A stretch of DNA of 44,584 bases from Rhodoferax sp. (GTDB taxonomy: Bacteria; Pseudomonadota; Gammaproteobacteria; Burkholderiales; Burkholderiaceae_C), in NCBI GenBank assembly GCA_018063505.1, contig JAGPBF010000007.1, positions 1 through 44,584 on the forward strand, in the 5' to 3' direction. A program made the position numbers and the translations under genes. Below the pieces are notes generated by a model. It made no database searches. It saw only the letters and a program-made list of their open reading frames with translations, and was not told the DNA's origin. Shown here one piece after another: positions 33,524-41,738 of the stretch; position 1 is the stretch's first letter; each line of letters starts with the position of its first letter.

Positions 33524-34183
33524 TCAGGCGCCCCGTTGTTCAATGGCGTCGCGCAGCGCGCGAATCTCGGCAAACCGCCGCGACCATTGATCTGCCGGTG
33601 GGGCATGGTCGCAGAACAGGTGCAGCAGGCACCACTGCGGCGTTGCGTCCAGCGCATACACGCGGGTCGCCACGCCATCGAGTGAACCACGCCAGGCATG
33701 CGGCGCCGCTTGGTCGAAGCCGGAACGCTCCAGCGCCGCACCGATGGCGGCGACCGGCAGGTCGACGCCCAGCGAACGCAGGTGGACACCGGCCGCCGGA
33801 TCTTGCGCCGGCGGCGCGTCGCCCGCTGCCGTGTCCGCCGGGTTGACCCAGACCATGCCCTGGCGCTCCAGCGCTGCGTAGGTCTTGACGCAGACCTTGC
33901 CCGGCACCGGTCGATCCGGCATGGCCGGGATGGCGGTACAGCGCCCATCCTGCGCTGCAAATTGCCAGCCGTGGTAGGCGCAGGCCAGCTGGTCGCCCTT
34001 GACGCGCCCCATGCTCAGCGGCACGCCGCGGTGCGGGCAGCGGTCTTCCCAGGCCTGTACCGCGCCGGAACCGCTGCGCCACAGTGCCAGCGGCTGCCCG
34101 GCGAGCAAGGCAGCGACGATGTTCTGGCCGCCGCGCAGCATTTGCGCAGCTGCCACCGGGTGCCAAAGCGGGGAAACGGCCAT
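33524..34183 (-). CDS. Stand-alone Rieske [2Fe-2S] protein with a vestigial oxygenase domain
   Basis: A 219-residue protein. Residues 5-117 are a complete Rieske domain of the oxygenase type: C49-P-H51 and C68-A-Y-H71-G-W, with the flanking WRSGSGAVQAWEDR and ERQGMVWVNPAD. Residues about 135-219 look like a shortened remnant of an oxygenase C-terminal domain (SLDGVATRVYALDATPQWCLLHLF) without any iron-binding HxxxxH. It complements the next gene, which has the iron site but no Rieske cluster. ATG 34181-34183 was chosen because upstream codons run through the divergent promoter. The substrate is unknown; no dedicated reductase is encoded nearby. Confidence 0.85.
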   Translation of the reverse strand: MAVSPLWHPVAAAQMLRGGQNIVAALLAGQPLALWRSGSGAVQAWEDRCPHRGVPLSMGRVKGDQLACAYHGWQFAAQDGRCTAIPAMPDRPVPGKVCVKTYAALERQGMVWVNPADTAAGDAPPAQDPAAGVHLRSLGVDLPVAAIGAALERSGFDQAAPHAWRGSLDGVATRVYALDATPQWCLLHLFCDHAPPADQWSRRFAEIRALRDAIEQRGA

Positions 34184-34202
34184 GCGCAGATTGTCACTGC
34201 TG

Positions 34203-34264
34203 GCTGGCAGTTGGGGCGTGGCGAGCAGGGTTGCCTGTACATCCCGCGCTGGCAACCTGCCAGC
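34203..34264. promoter_or_regulatory. Nested inverted repeats between the Rieske operon and psuK
   Basis: Outer arms GCTGGCAG (34203-34210) and CTGCCAGC (34257-34264) enclose inner arms GGTTGCC (34229-34235) and GGCAACC (34251-34257). The whole occupies the middle of a 126-bp divergent promoter region and could be the operator that co-regulates both arms. Confidence 0.45.
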
Positions 34265-34269
34265 ATGCC

Positions 34270-34275
34270 TAGAAT
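34270..34275 (+). promoter_or_regulatory. Candidate -10 box of psuK
   Basis: TAGAAT lies 34 bp before the psuK ATG at 34310. If correct, transcription starts near 34282, which excludes the in-frame ATG at 34265 as the initiation codon. No clear -35 hexamer was seen, suggesting an activator. Confidence 0.3.
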
Positions 34276-34296
34276 CAAACTCTCGACAACCCATCA

Positions 34297-34306
34297 AACA
34301 ATTGTT
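34297..34306. promoter_or_regulatory. Palindrome AACAATTGTT just before the psuK start
   Basis: A perfect 10-bp palindrome ends 3 bp before the ATG at 34310, in the ribosome-binding region. It is well placed for repression, possibly by the helix-turn-helix domain of PsuK itself. Confidence 0.35.
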
Positions 34307-34309
34307 GGC

Positions 34310-35452
34310 ATGACCGCCCGTGAACAGGAAATCCTCGACATCTTGCGTGCCGACCCGCTGATTGCCCAGCAAGCGCTGGCCGACCGGCTGGGCATCAGTC
34401 GCGCGGCGGCGGCCGGACACATCATGCAGCTGGTACGCAAGGGGCTGGTGCTGGGCCGCGGATACGTGCTGGCCGAGCAGGGCTTCGTGCTCGCCATCGG
34501 CGCTGCCAACATGGACATCACCGGCGACACGCCAAACGCCATCGTCGCGCATGATTCGACGCCGGGCCGGATCCGTTGTGCACCGGGTGGTGTTGCGCGC
34601 AACGTGGCGGAGAACCTGGCCCGGCTGGGTGACGCGGTGCGACTGTTCAGTGCGGTGGGCGATGACCTGTTCGGTGCGCGCCTGCTCGAGAGTACGCGCC
34701 GTGCCGGCGTCGACGTGCGCGACTGCCTGGTGCTGGAGGAACAAGCAACGTCGACCTATCTGTCGATCCACGGACCGGATGGCGACATGGCGCTGGCGCT
34801 CAACGACATGGCGATATTGGCGCAGATCACGCCGGCACGGCTGCAGGCCAGTGCTGCGCTTGTGCGCCAGGCCCGCGCGGTGCTGGTCGATTGCAATCTT
34901 TCCGACGACGCGCTGGGCTGGATCTTCGGCCAGGCCCGGATGGAAGCGGTGTTTGCCGAACCGGTGTCGGCGTTCAAGTGCCGCCGGCTGTTGCCCTGGC
35001 TGGACCGGGTGCATACGCTCAAGGCGAACCGACTGGAGGCGCAGGCGCTGACTGGCCTGCCGGTGGACGATGACGCCGGCCTGGTGCAGGCAACGCAGTG
35101 GCTGCACGGCAAGGGTGTGGCGCGCGTGGTGCTGAGCCTGGGCGCGCGAGGCGCATACTGGAGCGAACGCGCCGGCGCCAGTGGCTGGCAGGCGGCATTG
35201 CCGGCAGACGTGGTCAACGCCACCGGCGCTGGTGACGCGATGATGGCCGGCTTGCTGCACGGGTATTTGCAGGGCGAGCCGCTTTCGTACACCATCGCAT
35301 TTGCCAGTGCCTGCGCCGCGATGACGCTGGCTGCGCCGCAGGCCAACCATGTCAGCCTGTCGGTTGCCGCTGTGCGGCAGCAGCTGCAGCAGGCGCATGC
35401 CGGCCGCGATTCTTCACCTTCTTCACCGGACCTGATTCCAACATGCAGCTGA
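34310..35452 (+). CDS. psuK: Pseudouridine kinase-like PfkB enzyme with N-terminal helix-turn-helix
   Basis: A 380-residue protein. Residues 1-55 form a winged helix-turn-helix (MTAREQEILDILRADPL, QQALADRLGISRAAAAGHIMQLVRKGLV). Residues 60-370 are a ribokinase/PfkB fold: VLAIGAANMDITG, RCAPGGVARNVAENLARLG, and the C-terminal NATGAGDAMMAGLLHG with the catalytic Asp. Adjacent psuG identifies it as the kinase making pseudouridine 5'-phosphate. The fused DNA-binding domain suggests the enzyme also senses its substrate and regulates this locus. Its end overlaps psuG by 10 bp. Confidence 0.88.
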   Translation: MTAREQEILDILRADPLIAQQALADRLGISRAAAAGHIMQLVRKGLVLGRGYVLAEQGFVLAIGAANMDITGDTPNAIVAHDSTPGRIRCAPGGVARNVAENLARLGDAVRLFSAVGDDLFGARLLESTRRAGVDVRDCLVLEEQATSTYLSIHGPDGDMALALNDMAILAQITPARLQASAALVRQARAVLVDCNLSDDALGWIFGQARMEAVFAEPVSAFKCRRLLPWLDRVHTLKANRLEAQALTGLPVDDDAGLVQATQWLHGKGVARVVLSLGARGAYWSERAGASGWQAALPADVVNATGAGDAMMAGLLHGYLQGEPLSYTIAFASACAAMTLAAPQANHVSLSVAAVRQQLQQAHAGRDSSPSSPDLIPTCS

Positions 35453-36402
35453 ATTCCTTCCTCGACATTCACCCCGAAGTGGCACTGGCGCTGGAGGCGG
35501 GCAGCCCGGTCGTGGCGCTGGAGTCGACCATCATTTCGCATGGCATGCCGTATCCCGACAACGTGAAGACGGCTTTGCGTGTGGAAGACGAGATTCGGGC
35601 CCATGGAGCCGTGCCAGCCACCATCGCGGTGATCGCAGGCCGGCTCAAGGCCGGCCTGAGTCCACAGCAGATCGAGGACCTTGGCCGCCAGGGTCCGGCC
35701 GTGGCCAAGGTCAGCCGGCGCGACCTGCCGTTCATGGTGCTTGGCGGGCACATGGGTGCCACCACCGTGGCCTCGACGATGATCATCGCGGCGATGGCCG
35801 GCATCCGGGTGTTTGCCACCGGCGGCATCGGTGGCGTACACCGCGGCGCGCAGCAGAGCTTTGATGTGTCGGCCGACCTGCAGGAACTCGCCCGCACCTC
35901 GGTGGCAGTCGTGTGTGCCGGTGCCAAGTCGATCCTGGACCTGCCGCTGACGCTGGAATATCTGGAAACCCATGGCGTGCCGGTGGTGGGGTACCGCACC
36001 GAGCGCCTGCCGGCGTTTTTTACCGTCGACAGCGACTGCAGTGTCGACTACCGGCTCGACTCGGCGCAGGAGATCGCCCAGGTTTTGATTGCCAAATGGG
36101 CCATGGGCCTGCAAGGGGGCGTTGTCATAACCAATCCGGTGCCGCAGGCATTCTCCTTGCCGCGGGAACGTATGGATGCCGCCGTCGACCAGGCGCTGCG
36201 CGAAGCATCGCAGCGCCAGATCAGCGGCAAGGAGGTCACGCCTTTCCTGCTGGCCCGGGTCTCGGAACTCACCGGTGGCGACAGCCTGGCGACCAACATC
36301 GAACTGGTGCTCAACAATGCCCGGCTGGCCAGTGAAATCGCAGTGCAGTTAGCCCTCCAGGATGGTTATGATGTGGCGAAGGCCGCCCCGCGCAAGCGGT
36401 GA
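35443..36402 (+). CDS. psuG: Pseudouridine-5'-phosphate glycosidase
   Basis: A 319-residue enzyme of the usual size. Family motifs are VALESTIISHGMPYPDN, AVIAGRLKAGLS, VAKVSRRDLPF, GGHMGATTVASTM, VFATGGIGGVHRG and VITNPVP, including residues of the Mn2+ and phosphate site. It cleaves the C-C glycosidic bond of pseudouridine 5'-phosphate to uracil and ribose 5-phosphate. The ATG at 35443 lies within the end of psuK, so kinase and glycosidase are produced together, as expected for sequential steps. Confidence 0.95.
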   Translation: MQLNSFLDIHPEVALALEAGSPVVALESTIISHGMPYPDNVKTALRVEDEIRAHGAVPATIAVIAGRLKAGLSPQQIEDLGRQGPAVAKVSRRDLPFMVLGGHMGATTVASTMIIAAMAGIRVFATGGIGGVHRGAQQSFDVSADLQELARTSVAVVCAGAKSILDLPLTLEYLETHGVPVVGYRTERLPAFFTVDSDCSVDYRLDSAQEIAQVLIAKWAMGLQGGVVITNPVPQAFSLPRERMDAAVDQALREASQRQISGKEVTPFLLARVSELTGGDSLATNIELVLNNARLASEIAVQLALQDGYDVAKAAPRKR

Positions 36403-36510
36403 TGCAGTAGTTGCGCATCGGGAAAGCCCCGATTGCGGTTGCCTGGTCGCGGGCCTAGGCTCGTGATGTTTGTTTTTTTCGCACCTCAACCTGATTGAAA
36501 GAGTGTCATC
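36403..36510 (+). promoter_or_regulatory. Structured spacer between psuG and the nucleoside-binding protein gene
   Basis: ATCGGG (36417-36422) and CCCGAT (36428-36433) form a hairpin with a 5-nt loop that can extend through GC-rich flanks. A seven-T run follows near 36472-36478, about 40 bp downstream and after the palindrome GCCTAGGC. The arrangement may partly terminate or process the psuKG transcript so the binding protein is expressed at a different level. Confidence 0.35.
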
Positions 36511-37485
36511 ATGAAACTTCACACCCAACTCGGGATTCTGGCGGTCGCAATGGCAGCGAGCCTGCAGGCCATGGCCGAACCCGCCATCGTTTACGACATG
36601 GGCGGCAAGTTCGACAAGTCCTTCAACGAGGCCGCATACAACGGCATGGAGCGCTGGAAGAAGGAAACCGGCAAGAGTTACCTGGAGTTCGAGGTGTCCA
36701 ACGAATCCCAGCGCGAGCAGGCGATCCGCCGCATGGCCGAAAAAGGCGCCAGCCCGATCATCGCGATGAGTTTCAGCCAGGCATCGGCGATCGAAAAGGT
36801 CGCCAAGGAGTTCCCCAAGCTCAAGTTCGCCATCATCGACATGGTGGTGGACCTGCCCAATGTGCAGTCGGTGGTGTTCAAGGAACAGGAGGGCAGCTTC
36901 CTGGTTGGCATGATGGCGTCCATGGCCAGCAAGACCGGCAAGGTCGGATTCGTTGGCGGCATGGACATTCCACTGATCCGCAAATTTGAATGCGGTTACG
37001 AGCAGGGTGCCAAGTACGCCAACCCCAAGGCCGAGGTGTTCCAGAACATGACCGGCACCACCGGCGCGGCGTGGAACGATCCGGCGCGCGGCGGCGAATT
37101 GGCCAAGGCCCAGTTTTCCAAGGGTGCCGATGTGGTGTTTGCCGCGGCGGGTGGTACCGGCATGGGGGTGTACCAGGCCGCCAAGGACGGCGGCAAGCTG
37201 GCCATCGGTGTCGATAGCAATCAGAACCATATCCAGCCCGGAACCATGTTGACCTCGATGCTCAAACGCGTCGATGTGGCGGTGTACAACGTCTCCAAGA
37301 ACCACAAGCCCGGCATGTCCGTGCTGGGCCTGAAGGAAGACGGTGTCGGGTATGCGCTGGACAAGAACAACGAAAAACTGGTCAGCGCCGACATGAAGAA
37401 GAAGGTCGACGCCGCCAAGGCCGACATCATCAGCGGCAAGATCAAGGTCGCGGATTACATGGCCGACAACGCCTGCAAATATTGA
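36511..37485 (+). CDS. BMP family (PnrA-like) nucleoside-binding protein of an ABC importer
   Basis: A 324-residue periplasmic protein. Signal peptide MKLHTQLGILAVAMAASLQAMA is cleaved before EPAIVYDMGG. The family signature GGKFDKSFNEAAYNGMERW follows, with the ligand-pocket segments GMDIPLIRKFECGYEQGAKY, TGAAWNDPARG and GGTGMGVYQAA. Basic membrane protein/PnrA-type receptors bind purine or pyrimidine nucleosides. Genes for pseudouridine, cytidine and thymidine catabolism on both sides suggest a broad nucleoside or pseudouridine specificity. Confidence 0.92.
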   Translation: MKLHTQLGILAVAMAASLQAMAEPAIVYDMGGKFDKSFNEAAYNGMERWKKETGKSYLEFEVSNESQREQAIRRMAEKGASPIIAMSFSQASAIEKVAKEFPKLKFAIIDMVVDLPNVQSVVFKEQEGSFLVGMMASMASKTGKVGFVGGMDIPLIRKFECGYEQGAKYANPKAEVFQNMTGTTGAAWNDPARGGELAKAQFSKGADVVFAAAGGTGMGVYQAAKDGGKLAIGVDSNQNHIQPGTMLTSMLKRVDVAVYNVSKNHKPGMSVLGLKEDGVGYALDKNNEKLVSADMKKKVDAAKADIISGKIKVADYMADNACKY

Positions 37486-37506
37486 GATAGTCCATCTTCC
37501 TACTGC

Positions 37507-37580
37507 GCGGGCCGATCTGCCGCCTGCGGTGCTCACCGTACAAATGTACGGCTCCGCTCCTCGGCGACACCTCGACCCGC
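37507..37580. repeat. Palindromic intergenic repeat-like element
   Basis: An inner perfect hairpin, CCGTACA (37536-37542) and TGTACGG (37545-37551), is enclosed by near-complementary outer arms GCGGGCCGA (37507-37515) and TCGACCCGC (37572-37580). The block of about 75 bp fills the gap between the binding protein and ATPase genes and looks like a dispersed REP-type element. Whether other copies exist cannot be seen from this window. Confidence 0.5.
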
Positions 37581-37644
37581 TCGCTACGGAATCTGAACCA
37601 TCTCAAGCGCACTGGAACGATTTCAACCCATAGGACCGACCGTT

Positions 37645-39207
37645 TTGTCCGACGCTCTCGCGGTCGAAATGCTCGGTATCTGCAAGCGCTTTGGCCCGGT
37701 GCAGGCCAATGCGGATGTGGACTTGCGCGTGGCGGCCGGTACGGTGCATGGCATCGTGGGCGAGAACGGCGCGGGCAAGAGCACGCTGATGTCGGTGCTG
37801 TACGGTTTTTACACCAGCGACAGCGGCACGATTTCGGTGTCCGGCAAGCCGGCAACGATCCGCAATGCCCACGAGGCGATTGCGCTGGGCATCGGCATGG
37901 TGCACCAGCACTTCATGCTGGTCGACACGCTGACCGCGCTCGAAAATGTGATGCTCGGCGCCGAGCCGCATGTGTTGCTGCACAAGGCCGAGGCCATTGT
38001 GCGCAAGCGCCTGTCGGCACTGATGATCTCCACTGGACTGAAGGTGGCGCTCGATGCACTGGTGGCGGACCTGTCGGTCGGCGACCGGCAACGGCTGGAA
38101 ATCCTCAAGGCCTTGTACCGCGGCGCACGCATCCTGATCCTGGACGAGCCCACGGCGGTGCTGACGCCACAGGAGACCGAGCAACTGTTCGGCGTGCTCG
38201 GCCTGTTGCGCGAGCAGGGTACGACCATTCTGCTGATCACCCACAAGCTCAAGGAGGTCATGCGTCTGTGTGACCGGGTAACGGTGATGCGCGCCGGTCG
38301 TGTGGTGCAGGAGCTGGCGATTGCCGATGCCACCATCGAAGGTCTGGCCGAAGCCATGGTGGGGCGCAAGGTGCACATGGGCCGGGTCGACGACAACCAG
38401 AAGCCGGTGGGTGAGGTTCTGCTGCGCGCCAGCGGTATCGCGTTGCGTGATGCGATGGGGGTGGTGCGGCTGCACCAGCTCGATGTCACGCTCAGGGCCG
38501 GCGAGATCGTCGGTGTCGCCGGTGTCTCCGGCAATGGCCAGAGCGAGTTGCTCGAGGTCTTGTCGGGCCTGACGGCGCCCGACGCTGGCGAACTGGCGGT
38601 GGGTGGCGCCGAGTTTCGCGCCGGTGCATGGCTCGACCCGCGCACGGCGCGCACGCTGGGCGTGGCCCACGTGCCGGAGGACCGGCATGAGCGTGCGATG
38701 GTGATGAGTTTCGACGCCTGGGAGTCGGCGGTGCTGGGGTATGAATGGTTGCCGCAATACTGCCGCCTGGGCTGGATGAACCATTCGCAGATGCGCCACG
38801 CGACGGCCGACATGATGGCGCGTTTCGACGTGCGCCCGCGCGATGCGGATCTGTCATGCGCCAGCTTTTCGGGCGGCAACCAGCAAAAGCTGGTGCTGGC
38901 GCGCGAACTGGGCCAGGCGCCCAAGGTGCTGCTGGTGGGCCAGCCCACGCGCGGCGTGGACATCGGCGCCATCGAGTTCATCTACAGCCAGCTGCGTGCC
39001 ATGCGCGAGGCCGGCTGTGCGGTGCTGGTGGTGTCCAGCGAGCTCGACGAGATACTGGCCCTGTCGGACCGGGTCATCGTCATGAACCAGGGCCACGTCA
39101 CTGGTGAATTGCCGATTGCCCGATGCAGCGAGACGGCATTGGGCATGTTGATGGTCGGCGACAGTGCGGCGAGCAGGCCACGGCCGGGCGCAGAGGTTGT
39201 CCGGTGA
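37645..39207 (+). CDS. Nucleoside ABC importer ATPase, two nucleotide-binding domains
   Basis: A 520-residue tandem ATPase as in sugar and BMP-type importers. The first domain has Walker A GENGAGKST, signature LSVGDRQRLEI and Walker B ILILDEPTAVL. The second has the degenerate Walker A GVSGNGQSEL, signature FSGGNQQKLVLAREL and a Walker B variant VLLVGQPTRGVD in which Gln replaces the catalytic Glu-preceding Asp/Glu pair. The TTG start at 37645 is supported by AGGA 9 nt upstream and by the need for the first beta strand (VEMLGICKRFG); ATG 37669 would delete it. Its stop overlaps the permease GTG (GTGA). Confidence 0.9.
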   Translation: MSDALAVEMLGICKRFGPVQANADVDLRVAAGTVHGIVGENGAGKSTLMSVLYGFYTSDSGTISVSGKPATIRNAHEAIALGIGMVHQHFMLVDTLTALENVMLGAEPHVLLHKAEAIVRKRLSALMISTGLKVALDALVADLSVGDRQRLEILKALYRGARILILDEPTAVLTPQETEQLFGVLGLLREQGTTILLITHKLKEVMRLCDRVTVMRAGRVVQELAIADATIEGLAEAMVGRKVHMGRVDDNQKPVGEVLLRASGIALRDAMGVVRLHQLDVTLRAGEIVGVAGVSGNGQSELLEVLSGLTAPDAGELAVGGAEFRAGAWLDPRTARTLGVAHVPEDRHERAMVMSFDAWESAVLGYEWLPQYCRLGWMNHSQMRHATADMMARFDVRPRDADLSCASFSGGNQQKLVLARELGQAPKVLLVGQPTRGVDIGAIEFIYSQLRAMREAGCAVLVVSSELDEILALSDRVIVMNQGHVTGELPIARCSETALGMLMVGDSAASRPRPGAEVVR

Positions 39208-40343
39208 GTGCGGCCCCGCTGCCGCGCTGGGCCGACCTGGTCGTGTTGCCGATCGTCAACCTGGCCGTGGCCTTGCTGTTTGCCGGCGTGATGGTCTGGT
39301 GGGTCGGGCAGGACCCGCTGGTCGTCATCCGGGTCTTGCTCGACGGCGCCTTTGGCACGACACGCGGGCTGAGTTACACACTGTATTACGCGACCACCTT
39401 CATCTTCACCGGCTTGGCGGTCGCAGTGGCCTTTCACGGTGGGTTGTTCAATATCGGCGGAGAAGGCCAGGCCATCCTGGGCGGATTGGGTACCGGCCTG
39501 GTGGCCTTGTGGTTGTCGCCCAGTCTGCCGGCCTGGCTGATGCTGCCGCTGATGTTGCTGGCCGGCGCCTTGTTCGGCATGGTCTGGGCCGTGGTGCCGG
39601 CTTACCTGCAGGCCTATCGCGGCAGCCATATCGTGATCACGACGATCATGTTCAATTTTCTGGCCAGCAGCCTGCTGGTCTATCTGCTGGTGAACCATCT
39701 GAAGGTACCGGGCAACATGTCGGTGGAAAGCGCTGCATTCGCGGCATCCGCCAAGTTGCCCAGCATGCAGGCTTTCATGGCCGCCTTGGGCATTGACTGG
39801 CCGAACTCGCCACTCAATACCAGCGTATTCCTGGCCCTTCTGGCGGCGGTCGGCGTGTATTTTCTGCTCTGGCATACCCGGCTCGGTTACGACCTGCGCG
39901 CCACCGGATCGAGCGCCCGTGCGGCCGACTACGCCGGCATCCGCTCGCGCCGCCAGGTGATCTTGGCCATGGCCGTGTCTGGCGCCCTGGCCGGGATGGT
40001 GGGCATGAACGAGGTGGCCGGCGTCAACGGCCGGTTGATGCTGGAGTACGTCAGCGGTGCCGGTTTCACCGGCATTGCGGTGTCGCTGATGGGGCGCAGC
40101 CATCCGTTCGGCATCGTGCTCGCCAGCCTGCTGTTCGGCGCCTTGTTCCAGGGGGGCGCCGAGGTCAGCTTCGAAGTGCGTGGCTTCAGTCGCGACATGG
40201 TGGTGATGCTGCAGGGCTTCATCGTGTTGTTCTCGGGTGCCATGGCCTATGTGCTGGCCCCCGCAGTGGCCTGGGCCGTGCAGGGTCTGCGCGGTGGCGC
40301 TGCAGGCAAAAAGTCCAGTGCTGCGGGAGCGGGTCATGGATGA
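39204..40343 (+). CDS. Nucleoside ABC importer permease 1
   Basis: A 379-residue membrane protein with about ten hydrophobic segments. It has the family motif FHGGLFNIGGEGQAILGG near the N-terminus and FNFLASSLLVYLL, RATGSSARAADYAGIRSRRQV, typical of BMP-type permeases. Start is GTG at 39204 overlapping the ATPase stop. It pairs with the next permease to form the channel for nucleosides. Confidence 0.9.
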   Translation: MSAAPLPRWADLVVLPIVNLAVALLFAGVMVWWVGQDPLVVIRVLLDGAFGTTRGLSYTLYYATTFIFTGLAVAVAFHGGLFNIGGEGQAILGGLGTGLVALWLSPSLPAWLMLPLMLLAGALFGMVWAVVPAYLQAYRGSHIVITTIMFNFLASSLLVYLLVNHLKVPGNMSVESAAFAASAKLPSMQAFMAALGIDWPNSPLNTSVFLALLAAVGVYFLLWHTRLGYDLRATGSSARAADYAGIRSRRQVILAMAVSGALAGMVGMNEVAGVNGRLMLEYVSGAGFTGIAVSLMGRSHPFGIVLASLLFGALFQGGAEVSFEVRGFSRDMVVMLQGFIVLFSGAMAYVLAPAVAWAVQGLRGGAAGKKSSAAGAGHG

Positions 40344-41304
40344 GGCGATGATCGGCTCGCTGATCGCCTCGACGCTGCGCGTGTCGACGCCGCTGATCCT
40401 GTGTGCGCTGGCCGGTCTGTTGTCGGAGCGCTCCGGCGTCATCGACATCGGCCTGGAGGGCAAGATGCTGTTCGCTGCCTTTGCGGCCGGCGCGGCCGGC
40501 GTGACGTTTGGCTCGACCACCATCGCCTTGCTGATCGCCATGGGCACCACGGTGTTGCTGTCCTGGCTGCATGGGGTGGCCTGTGTCAGCCACCGCGGCG
40601 ACCAGGTGGTGTCGGGCGTGGCGATCAACATCATCGCGGTGGGCATGACGGCGGTGCTGGGCATTGCCTGGTTTGCCCAAGGTGGCCAGACGCCACCGGT
40701 CAGCAACGAGGTGCGCATGCAGGCCTTGATGCCGGGCGCGGTAGCGGCCTTGCAGGACGTGCCGTTCGTGGGCGTCATCATCGGCCAGGGACTGCTGAGC
40801 CATAACATCATGGTGTACGCCACGCTGTTGCTGGTGCCGGCCGTCTGGTGGCTGATGTTCCGGACCCGGTTCGGCCTGCGCCTGCGTGCGGTCGGCGAGA
40901 ACGCGCACATGGTCGATGCCGCGGGCGTGTCGGTCTCGCGCATGCGTTATGCGGCGCTGACCCTCAACGGCCTTTTGTGCGGGCTTGCGGGAAGTTATCT
41001 GGTGCTGGCGCAGAACGCCGCCTTTGTTCCCAACATGACCGCAGGCCGTGGTTTCATGGCCCTGGCCGCGCTGATTTTCGGCAAATGGCATCCGGTAAAG
41101 GCTTTCTGGGCCTGCCTGTTGTTCGGTTTTCTCGATGCAGTGGCGATCCGCCTGCAAGGTGTCGCGTTGCCGGGCATCGGGCTGGTGCCGGTGCAACTGA
41201 TCCAGGCCTTGCCGTACTTGCTGACGGTGATCCTGCTGGCCGGTTTCATCGGCCGCACGGTTGCGCCGCAGGCGCTGGGCAAACCGTATCTGAAGGAGCG
41301 CTGA
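40336..41304 (+). CDS. Nucleoside ABC importer permease 2
   Basis: A 322-residue membrane protein of the same importer. It shows STPLILCALAGLLSERSGVIDIGLEGKML, the equivalent of the FNIGGEGQ motif in its partner, and RLRAVGENAHMVDAAGVSVSRMRY in the coupling region. GGGAG lies 7 nt before the ATG at 40336, which overlaps permease 1 by 8 bp. The upstream in-frame extension is shadow of permease 1. Confidence 0.9.
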   Translation: MDEAMIGSLIASTLRVSTPLILCALAGLLSERSGVIDIGLEGKMLFAAFAAGAAGVTFGSTTIALLIAMGTTVLLSWLHGVACVSHRGDQVVSGVAINIIAVGMTAVLGIAWFAQGGQTPPVSNEVRMQALMPGAVAALQDVPFVGVIIGQGLLSHNIMVYATLLLVPAVWWLMFRTRFGLRLRAVGENAHMVDAAGVSVSRMRYAALTLNGLLCGLAGSYLVLAQNAAFVPNMTAGRGFMALAALIFGKWHPVKAFWACLLFGFLDAVAIRLQGVALPGIGLVPVQLIQALPYLLTVILLAGFIGRTVAPQALGKPYLKER

Positions 41305-41309
41305 TTCGC

Positions 41310-41738
41310 ATGCCATCGAAGGACAAGATATCTCCATTCGAACGTGATGCCATGCTGGCCGCCGCCCGTGCCGCCATGGACCGGGCCTACGCGCCGTATT
41401 CGCATTTCCATGTCGGTGCCGCTGTGCTGGACGAACATGGCGCGATCCATGCCGGCTGCAATGTCGAGAACGCAGCGTATCCGCAAGGCGTCTGCGCCGA
41501 GGCTGGAGCGCTGAGTGCGATGGTGCTCGCCGGCGCTACCCGCGTGCGGGCCGTGCTGGTCATGGGGCACGGCGATGCGCTGGTCACGCCCTGCGGCGGT
41601 TGCCGCCAGAAGATCCGCGAATTCGCTGCACCCGATACACCGGTGCTGATCGCCGGCGACGGGCAGGTCCGCGCGAACTTCACGCTGGAGCAACTGCTGC
41701 CGCACAGCTTCGGTCCCGAGCATCTGGGCAAGTCATGA
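41310..41738 (+). CDS. cdd: Cytidine deaminase
   Basis: A 142-residue homotetramer-type cytidine deaminase. It contains YAPYSHFHVGAAVL, the zinc/catalytic motif NAAYPQGVCAEAGAL (C-A-E) and PCGGCRQ with the two remaining zinc cysteines. It converts cytidine and deoxycytidine to uridine and deoxyuridine. The ATG at 41310 lies 5 bp after the permease stop; GAAGGAG just upstream overlaps the permease end. It feeds the phosphorylase encoded next. Confidence 0.95.
   Translation: MPSKDKISPFERDAMLAAARAAMDRAYAPYSHFHVGAAVLDEHGAIHAGCNVENAAYPQGVCAEAGALSAMVLAGATRVRAVLVMGHGDALVTPCGGCRQKIREFAAPDTPVLIAGDGQVRANFTLEQLLPHSFGPEHLGKS

Noticed and set aside
32656..34183. Rieske pair as one oxygenase gene broken by a frameshift
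   Set aside because: The second protein retains its own Rieske scaffold strands before the iron site and the first has a partial C-terminal domain, so the two overlap in domain content instead of joining end to end. Both have clean starts and stops 4 bp apart.
36403..36510. Known riboswitch in the psuG-importer spacer
   Set aside because: The hairpin and T-run do not match any riboswitch core I can recognise; kept only as a generic structured spacer.
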